A DNA stretch of 19,624 nt from Actinomycetota bacterium (GTDB taxonomy: Bacteria > Actinomycetota > Thermoleophilia > Solirubrobacterales > Thermoleophilaceae). The stretch lies in NCBI GenBank assembly GCA_005883295.1, contig VAWV01000055.1:1-19624 (forward strand), given 5' to 3'. A program made the position numbers and the translations under genes. Below the pieces are notes generated by a model. The model did no database searches. It was not told the origin of the DNA and saw nothing but the letters and a program-made list of their open reading frames with translations. Below are positions 14,955 through 19,624 of this stretch, piece after piece; position 1 is the stretch's first letter, and every line of letters starts with the position of its first letter.

Positions 14955-16535
14955 TCACTCGACGGGCCGGAACACCGCGGAGATCGTGAGCAGGAGGATC
15001 TTCAGGTCGAGCTTCAGCGACCAGTTCTCGATGTAGTAGTTGTCCCACTCGATCCGATCCGACAACGAGGTCTTCCCCCGCAGGCCGTGCACCTGGGCCC
15101 AGCCCGTGATCCCCGACTTGACCCGGTGGCGGTCGTCGTAGCGGGTCACCCGGCGCTCGAACAGCTCGACGAACTCGGGGCGCTCCGGACGCGGGCCCAC
15201 CATGCTCATGTCGCCGCGCAGGACATTGAAGAGCTGGGGCAGCTCGTCGATCGACAGCCGCCGCATCAGCCGGCCCACCGCGGTGCGCCGGTCGGACCCC
15301 TCGACGCCGCCGGGCGCGGTGTCATCGGGGAGCATGAGCGACTCGCTGCCGCCCCGCGCGTCGGCCGGCAGCTGCATCGAACGGAACTTGAGGAGGTCGA
15401 AGGGACGCCCGTCGCGCCCGACCCGGCGCTGGCGGAAGAAAACCGGCCCCCGCGAGGAGAGCTTGACCGCGACGATCGAGACCAGCAGCAACGGCCCGAG
15501 CAGGAGGATCAGCACCGCCGCGGCCAGCCGGTCGAGCGCGTGCTTGACCGCGAACTGCCAGCCCTTCGGCCGGACCGTGCGCAACCGGAAGAGCGGCATT
15601 CCGCCGATGTGCTCGATCTCGGCGCGGACGTTGATGCTCTCGAAGAGGCGGGGGACCAGCGACACCTGCAGCCCCAGCTCGTCGCACCTGCGCACGATTG
15701 GAACGAGGTGCGCGTCCGAGCCGCGGGAGGACAGGAACGCCAGGATGACGTGCTCGGCCCCGGTGCGCTCGACGATCGACTCGAGCTCGTCCGGGCCGCC
15801 CAGCACCGGCTTGCGGCGTCCCGGTACCTGCTCCTCGGATGGCGGGTAGGCGTCGATGTAGCCGATCGGCTCGAGGCCCAGCTCGGGACGCTCCTCGAGC
15901 CGCCGCTCCACCTGGGCGCCGATGCGGCCGGCGCCGATGATCAGCGTAGGCTGAGCCACCAGGCGCTCCTGGCGGGCCCGGCGCTGGGTCACACCCAGGA
16001 CGTAGCGGCTGCCGGCCACGTAGACCATGCCGAACGCCCACACCCGGGCGATCAGCTCGGCCTGGCCGGTGGCGCTCCCCGAGAAGAACGCGACCACCGC
16101 GATGATGACCATCGCCGCGACCGAGCACGCTCCGACCAGGTGCCCGACCTCGTCGACGTACTGCATCGTGATCTTGGGCCGGTAGAGCCCCCTGATCGCG
16201 AGCAGGGCGACGACGATCGGCGGGAAGGTCCACACGAGCCACGGCTCGGAGGCGTGGACGTGAGCCGCGTTCGCCCCGATCAGCGCCGCGACGACCGCAA
16301 GGACCAGCATCACCGCATCCGCGGTGACGGCCGTGGCCGTCCATCCGCGAGCGGAGAGGATCCGGCGGGCCCGGGCCGTCAGCCGCCCCGGCTCGGTCTG
16401 GGGCGGCTCCGGCTCAGTGGGGGGCTGGGTCAGCGGCTCATCGGTGAGCGGGCCCTCGGCCTGCGCCGCCGTGTCGGCAGGGCTTGCGGACGCGAGAGCA
16501 AGCTCGTCTCGTCCGCGTTGGCCGGCTCCAGGCAT
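14955..16535 (-). CDS. Undecaprenyl-phosphate sugar-1-phosphate transferase (WbaP/CpsE-type initiating enzyme)
   Basis: Read from ATG 16535, with GGAGAGGG seven bases upstream, this is 526 residues; a GTG at 16556 would add seven. A Pro/Glu-rich cytoplasmic start (1-60) leads to four membrane helices between about 64 and 190. A Rossmann-like domain (TLIIGAGRIGAQ) and a further hydrophobic segment (LILLLGPLLLVSIVAVKL) come next. The catalytic bacterial-transferase domain starts at about 360. It has GPVFFRQRRVG, FDLLKFRSM, RLSIDELPQLFNV (the essential Asp-Glu at 430-431), GDMSMVGPRPERPEFV and GITGWAQVHGLRG. Such enzymes move hexose-1-phosphate from UDP-sugar to undecaprenyl phosphate, the first step of repeat-unit assembly. 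It lies between the LPFTG gene and the CpsB-type gene on the same strand. Sugar specificity (Glc, Gal or another) cannot be read. Confidence 0.93.
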   Translation of the reverse strand: MPGAGQRGRDELALASASPADTAAQAEGPLTDEPLTQPPTEPEPPQTEPGRLTARARRILSARGWTATAVTADAVMLVLAVVAALIGANAAHVHASEPWLVWTFPPIVVALLAIRGLYRPKITMQYVDEVGHLVGACSVAAMVIIAVVAFFSGSATGQAELIARVWAFGMVYVAGSRYVLGVTQRRARQERLVAQPTLIIGAGRIGAQVERRLEERPELGLEPIGYIDAYPPSEEQVPGRRKPVLGGPDELESIVERTGAEHVILAFLSSRGSDAHLVPIVRRCDELGLQVSLVPRLFESINVRAEIEHIGGMPLFRLRTVRPKGWQFAVKHALDRLAAAVLILLLGPLLLVSIVAVKLSSRGPVFFRQRRVGRDGRPFDLLKFRSMQLPADARGGSESLMLPDDTAPGGVEGSDRRTAVGRLMRRLSIDELPQLFNVLRGDMSMVGPRPERPEFVELFERRVTRYDDRHRVKSGITGWAQVHGLRGKTSLSDRIEWDNYYIENWSLKLDLKILLLTISAVFRPVE

Positions 16536-16612
16536 CCGATCACCCTCTCCGCCCACTATCGGGGCGGCCCCCCGGAATGTTTAGCTCGGACCGGCTGCGG
16601 CTGCAGTGAAGG

Positions 16613-16915
16613 TCAGGCCAGTTCAGACCGGCTGAGACGCCGGATACCGAAACCGATCGCGAGCAGCACGCCGCCCGCCGCTGCCACCAAGGCGATGTCC
16701 AGACCCGTGAACGGGAGCTGTCCGCCGTTGTCCTTCGTGGCTGCGTGATCGTCACTGCCGTTGCTTCCGAGCTGCTGCTGAACACTCCCCGCGGGCTGGC
16801 TGTAGCCGTTCTCCGCCGAAGACTGCGCGAACGCGGGTGCGGCGACGAACAGCGCCAGACACAGCGCTAGCCCGATGGTGATGTTCCTCAGTCGCATACT
16901 AGGTCTCCCTACCAT
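16613..16915 (-). CDS. Small LPFTG-type cell-wall anchored protein
   Basis: This 100-residue protein reads as a signal peptide (NITIGLALCLALFVAAPAFA, cleaved near 30/31), a short polar Ser/Gln/Asn-rich middle of about 36 residues and a sortase sorting signal: LPFTG (67-71), a hydrophobic helix (72-91) and a basic tail IRRLSR. After cleavage at T-G the mature surface peptide would be only about 40 residues. Two starts compete: ATG 16915 with a perfect AAGGAGG at 16924-16930, and ATG 16897 with GGGAGA six bases upstream. I chose the former. It sits at the head of the wbaP-cpsB operon. No sortase gene is in the window. A role in holding polymer at the wall is a guess; a lone LPXTG-like protein left by chance is possible. 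Confidence 0.82.
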   Translation of the reverse strand: MVGRPSMRLRNITIGLALCLALFVAAPAFAQSSAENGYSQPAGSVQQQLGSNGSDDHAATKDNGGQLPFTGLDIALVAAAGGVLLAIGFGIRRLSRSELA

Positions 16916-16969
16916 TTTTGTGGCCTCCTTGCCTGAGCCTCGTCTCCCGGAACCGATCCATGGCCCCGG

Positions 16970-17000
16970 CGATACTGCGAGATACCGCATAGATACGCAT
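16970..17000. repeat. Three GATAC direct repeats spaced 10-11 bases
   Basis: The repeats are CGATACTGCG (16970-16979), AGATACCGCAT (16980-16990) and AGATACGCAT (16991-17000). The second and third differ by one inserted base. Spacing of one helical turn would put all copies on one DNA face, as in operators for cooperative binding. The repeats lie inside the predicted leader of the LPFTG gene. Confidence 0.5.
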
Positions 17001-17058
17001 GTACCCCTCGGTGCGGCTCGCTAGATGCTAACTGCCCGCCCTTGGTTACGCAATCCCT

Positions 17059-17086
17059 CCCAATTCGACTTGGGGTGGTTTGCCCC
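17059..17086. other. Two mutually exclusive hairpins in the predicted LPFTG leader
   Basis: CCCAA (17059-17063) can pair with TTGGG (17070-17074), while GGGG (17072-17075) can instead pair with CCCC (17083-17086). The two stems share bases, so only one can form at a time. That resembles a switch, but the stems are short and no known riboswitch family was recognised. Confidence 0.3.
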
Positions 17087-17109
17087 TCTCATGGTACGAC
17101 TCGTTCCCG

Positions 17110-17115
17110 AATATA
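17110..17115 (-). promoter_or_regulatory. Probable -10 box TATATT for the LPFTG-wbaP-cpsB operon
   Basis: TATATT on the minus strand is a near-perfect -10 box and stands out in this GC-rich DNA. A possible -35, TTGCGC, lies 19 bases upstream at 17135-17140, inside a palindrome. Transcription from here would begin near 17103 and give a leader of about 190 bases before the ATG at 16915. Confidence 0.5.
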
Positions 17116-17131
17116 GGCTTGGGAAACTGGG

Positions 17132-17173
17132 CTTGCGCAAGATTGGACGGATATCCGACCCAAGGCCGCGGCC
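17132..17173. repeat. Three 10-base perfect palindromes with centres exactly 16 bases apart
   Basis: CTTGCGCAAG (17132-17141), CGGATATCCG (17148-17157) and GGCCGCGGCC (17164-17173) have centres at 17136.5, 17152.5 and 17168.5. The middle one extends to a 16-base inverted repeat with one symmetric A-A mismatch. The half-sites differ, so they need not bind the same protein. Their place just upstream of the TATATT box suits regulator binding. Confidence 0.45.
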
Positions 17174-17235
17174 AGGCCCGTAGGAGAGCGGCAAAGCGCA
17201 GCCCGCCAAACCTACTAAGCGCCCGCCCGCCAACC

Positions 17236-17241
17236 TAGAAT
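17236..17241 (+). promoter_or_regulatory. Probable -10 box TAGAAT for the second Wzy-like gene
   Basis: TAGAAT fits TANNNT and ends 7 bases before the GTG at 17249. Transcription would thus start at or next to the start codon, giving a leaderless mRNA. There is no ribosome site before this GTG, which agrees. Confidence 0.5.
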
Positions 17242-17248
17242 CGCCCCC

Positions 17249-18061
17249 GTGCCGCCTCCGCGCAGCCGCCCGGAGGCCCTCCGCGGGGCCTTGACGGGGT
17301 CACCCGCGATCCTCCTGGCCGGCCTGGGGCTCGCGGCGCTGCTGGTGATAGCCCCATCGAACGGGGGCTACGGCCCGGGCGACTGGTATCCCGCCGCATT
17401 GTTCGTCCTCGGACTGCTGGCCGTCGGGATGCTGGCCATGCCGCGTGCCCGGCAGGCGGTGCCGGCCGTGCGCGTCGCCTGCCTGGCGCTCGCCGGGTAC
17501 GCCGCCTGGAGCTATCTCTCCATCCTCTGGGCCCAGCAGCAGGGCGACGCGTGGGACGGCGCCAACCGGACGGCGCTCTACGCGATCCTCTTCGCGCTCT
17601 TCGCGCTCTGGCCGATACCCGGGCGCGCCGCGGCCGTCCTTGTTGGCGGCTTCGCGCTCGCCATCGCGGTGGTGGGGCTCGTGAACCTCCTGGGAGCCGC
17701 CGGCGCCGCCGATCCCTCGGGCTACTTCATCGACGGCCGCTTCGCCAGCCCCGCCGGCTACGCGAACGCGGATGCGGCGCTGTGGTCATCGGCCTTCTGG
17801 CCGTGCGTGGTGCTCGGGTCGCGGCGCCAGGCCGCGCCGCTCCTGCGCGGCGTCCTGATCTTCTCGGCGGTCCTGCTCGGCGGGCTCGCGCTGATGGGCC
17901 AGAGCCGCGGCTGGCTGTTCGCCCTCCCCGTCGTGGGTCGCTCACTCTGCTCCTCACCGCGGCCGGCTTGGGGGCGACGATCCCCGCGGTCCTCGACGTC
18001 TACGACAAGACCGGGCCGGCGCTCGCGCGGTCGATGGACTCGGCGGCGCGCGCGATCCTGA
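17249..18061 (+). pseudogene. Second O-antigen ligase/Wzy-like gene, N-terminal part (frame broken near 17930-17940)
   Basis: From GTG 17249 this frame encodes about 230 sensible residues with six or seven membrane helices. WSYLSILWAQQQGDAWDGANRTALYA (87-112), DGRFASPAGYANADAA (162-177) and the polymerase motif LMGQSRGW (215-222) are typical of ligase-family proteins. After LFALPVVGRS the frame turns to Arg/Pro-rich nonsense and stops at 18059-18061. The natural continuation is in another frame from about 17938. A missing 1+3n bases (or an extra 2+3n) explains this. The joined text appears to lack part of a membrane helix after SRGWLFALPVV, which favours a real deletion over a single-base error, though an assembly error is possible. 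The leaderless start is backed by the TAGAAT box. Confidence 0.8.
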
Positions 18062-19227
18062 TCGCGGCAGTCCTCTCCGGGCTGGTTGCCGCGGTCGCCG
18101 GGGTGGCCGACCCGAGGGTCAGGGTCTCGCGGGATGGCGGCCGCCGGCTCGGGGCGGCGCTGCTCGCGGCCGCTGCCGCCCTGGCGGTGGTGGGGACCGC
18201 CGTCTACGTCGCCGACCGCGGCAGTCCGTTCACGGACATCGCGCACGCCTGGAACCAGTTCAAGACGAAGGGGACCCCGCACGGCGGGGCGACCCGGCTC
18301 GGGCGGCTCGGGTCCGACCGCTACGACTTCTGGCGCGTCGCGCTGCAGCGCTTCGAGCACGCACCGCTCGCGGGGATCGGGGCCGACAACTACCAGGGGG
18401 CCTACCTCCTCCACGGGAAGAGCCTGGAGCAGCCGCTCTACCCGCACAGCATGGAGCTCAGGACGCTTTCGCAGACCGGGATCGTGGGCGCGCTGCTGTT
18501 GACCGCTGCCTTTGCGGCGGCGCTCGCCGCGGCCGCGCGGGCCCTTCGGCGCCGAGCCGGTTGGGGGGCCGCCGCGGCTGCTGCCGGCGTGGGCGCGTTC
18601 GCCTACTGGCTGGTCCACGCGTCGGTCGACTGGTTCTGGGAGTTCCCGGCCCTTGGCGGGGCGGCGTTCGCGCTGCTCGGGCTCGCCGCCGGCCTCGCGC
18701 CCCGGCCACCGGCTAGGCCCGGTCGGGCCGACCGGGCCCTCGTGACCGGGCCGCTGGCGGTCGGCGCGGCGGCCGTGCTCGGGGTCGTCCTCGCGCTCAG
18801 CTTCGCCGGGCCCTGGCTGTCCGACCGCTACGTCACCCGCGCGCTGGCGATCTGGCGCCTCAACCCCGCGTCGGCGTTCGACCGCCTCGACAGCGCCTCG
18901 TCGCTCAACCCCCTAGGCCCGCGGCCCAAGGCGGTCGCCGGGAGCATCGCGCTGCGGCTGGGCCGGACGGGCCTCGCCGAACGCTACTTCCGCGGGGCGC
19001 TCGACCGCGACCCGCACTACGCCTACTCGTACCTGGAGCTGGGCGCCTTGGCCGTCAACGCGGGCAGGCGGAGCGAGGGGCTGCGACTGCTCGCGGCGGC
19101 CGTCGCCCTCGAGCCCCGCGACGTGGTGGCCAAGCGGACGCTCCGTCAGGCGCGGCGCGGCCGGCGGATCGACATCGCGAGGATGAACGAGGCCCTCCGG
19201 CAGCGCACGATCAGGCTCGGGAGATGA
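17938..19227 (+). pseudogene. Second O-antigen ligase/Wzy-like gene, C-terminal part with TPR tail
   Basis: From about 17938 the frame continues the membrane protein: SLTLLLTAAGLGAT, further helices and a large outer loop. The loop holds the Wzy_C signature RYDFWRVALQRFEHAPLAGIGADNY and a PHSMELRTLSQTG segment, the place where relatives read AHN/HS...L.E.G. After two or three more helices the tail (about the last 110 residues) has LNPASAFDRLDSASSLNPLGP and a tetratricopeptide-like unit, RYFRGALDRDPHYAYSYLELGALAVNAGRRSEGL. TPR tails are known in this ligase family and often bind partner proteins. Joined with the first part, the whole would be near 660 residues. No good start lies at the head of this fragment, so it is unlikely to be made alone. 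An ATP-grasp gene follows after 32 bases. Confidence 0.78.
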
Positions 19228-19259
19228 CCCCGGGCGGCGGGGGTTAGCCGGCCGGGCGG

Positions 19260-19624
19260 ATGGACGCGCTGGTGGCGGACGCCAACCTCCGGAACGCGGT
19301 GGCCGGGATCCGGGGGCTCGGATGCGCGGGGGTGCGGGCGTTCGCGCACGCGCCGGCCCGGCTCGGGGCGGGGCGGTGGTCGCGCTTCGCCGCGGGTCGC
19401 GAGACCGGCGACCTCGCCGAGGTGGCGGCGCGGCGCGGGCCGATCGTCGTCTATCCGGGCCGGGAGGCCACGATCGATGCACTGCTCGCCCTGCGCCCCC
19501 GGCTAGGGGGCGGCGTGGTCCTCCCCTATCCGGATCCGGACGCCGTGCGGGCCCTGCGCGACAAGCGCGGCCTGGCGGAGCTGGCGTCCGGGTGCGGGCT
19601 GCCGACCCCAGCCACCCTGTTCGA
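19260..19624 (+). CDS. ATP-grasp family protein, N-terminal part (cut by window end)
   Basis: The frame gives 121 complete codons from ATG 19260. A TAG lies in frame five codons upstream with no other start between, so this start is nearly forced. The opening DALVADANLRNAVAGIRGLG is the usual first strand and helix of the pre-ATP-grasp domain in CarB-like and D-aspartate-ligase-like proteins. VVLPYPDPDAVRALRDKRGL (86-105) and GLPTPATLF (113-121) match the common D-K-x-x-L...G-(V/L)-P-x-P-x-T entry to the ATP-grasp fold. Such enzymes join a carboxylate to an amine or thiol using ATP. In an EPS locus it may decorate a sugar or uronic acid with an amino acid (inference). The catalytic domain lies outside the window. 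Confidence 0.75.
   Translation, partial: MDALVADANLRNAVAGIRGLGCAGVRAFAHAPARLGAGRWSRFAAGRETGDLAEVAARRGPIVVYPGREATIDALLALRPRLGGGVVLPYPDPDAVRALRDKRGLAELASGCGLPTPATLF

Larger units (their letters stand above)
16916..17248. other. Divergent regulatory region with palindromes, phased repeats and a probable long leader
   Basis: No gene is supported here. The stretch is visibly lower in GC than its surroundings. It carries the ribosome site for the LPFTG gene (16924-16930), three GATAC repeats (16970-17000), two overlapping hairpins (17059-17086), a TATATT -10 box on the minus strand (17110-17115), three 10-base palindromes with centres 16 bases apart (17132-17173) and a TAGAAT -10 box on the plus strand (17236-17241). 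A 70-codon minus frame at 17021-17233 lacks family features and overlaps these elements, so I do not call it. The region therefore probably controls both the LPFTG-wbaP-cpsB operon and the second Wzy-like gene. Confidence 0.6.

Noticed and set aside
12767..14989. 740-codon plus-strand frame opposite the beta-helix and CpsB-type genes
   Set aside because: Low-complexity Val/Ala/Gly/Asp/Arg text; the minus-strand proteins have signal peptide, motifs and sensible ends.
14754..16748. 664-codon plus-strand frame opposite the sugar-phosphate transferase
   Set aside because: The opposite strand encodes a complete WbaP-type enzyme with all motifs; this frame has none.
16916..16990. Longer start for the LPFTG protein at 16990
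   Set aside because: It would put 25 unlikely residues before the signal peptide and ignores the perfect AAGGAGG before ATG 16915.
17041..17110. GEMM (c-di-GMP) or ydaO (c-di-AMP) riboswitch
   Set aside because: A GGGGCAAACC run on the minus strand is suggestive, but the tetraloop, GCAAAGC block and receptor helix of GEMM, and the ydaO core, are not found.
17021..17233. 70-codon minus-strand frame in the regulatory region
   Set aside because: No ribosome site, no family features, and it covers the palindromes and promoter boxes.
17920..17945. Programmed ribosomal frameshift in the second Wzy-like gene
   Set aside because: No canonical slippery heptamer with a downstream stem is seen, and the joined protein seems to lack residues, which fits a deletion better.
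1..19624. CRISPR arrays, tRNA or rRNA genes, insertion sequences, attachment sites
   Set aside because: No regularly spaced repeats, no tRNA cloverleaf-like text, and no transposase or integrase frames were found on either strand.

Overview
The window is very GC-rich, dense and without insertion sequences. Gene content points to a high-GC Gram-positive actinobacterium, perhaps a deep-branching one such as Thermoleophilia (inference). The pointers are a fused CpsC/CpsD-type chain-length regulator, a small LPFTG surface protein, GTG and TTG starts, and TANNNT -10 boxes that often sit very close to the start codon. No rRNA, tRNA, CRISPR array, phage or transposon genes were seen.

Layout. Bases 1-1460 hold a divergent pair from carbon metabolism: a malyl-CoA/beta-methylmalyl-CoA lyase (minus, cut by the window edge) and a MaoC-type hydratase (plus). 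Bases 1586-3266 hold two tandem paralogous coiled-coil proteins of unknown function that share a C-terminal module ending LDDVFG. The rest, 3276-19227 and probably beyond, is an exopolysaccharide locus. It contains a GT2-GT4 pair (minus), a Wzc-like protein plus Wzy-like polymerase (plus), a GT4 plus FemAB/CelD-like GNAT pair (minus), a glucuronyl C5-epimerase-like protein translationally coupled to a NodB-type deacetylase (plus), a secreted parallel beta-helix protein (minus), an operon of LPFTG protein, initiating sugar-phosphate transferase and CpsB-type phosphatase (minus), a second Wzy-like gene with a C-terminal TPR that is broken by a frameshift (plus), and the start of an ATP-grasp gene (plus).

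How it works together (inference). The WbaP-like enzyme loads the first sugar on undecaprenyl phosphate. The three glycosyltransferases extend the repeat, the GNAT protein may acylate or aminoacylate it, and the Wzy-like protein polymerises it under control of the Wzc-like protein and CpsB phosphatase. The epimerase and deacetylase would modify uronic acid and N-acetylhexosamine residues. These are the same two reaction types that open heparan sulfate maturation, which makes this pair the most interesting part of the window. No Wzx flippase is visible.

The only gene-free stretch over 300 bases, 16916-17248, is rich in palindromes and short repeats. It appears to hold divergent promoters and a long 5' leader.
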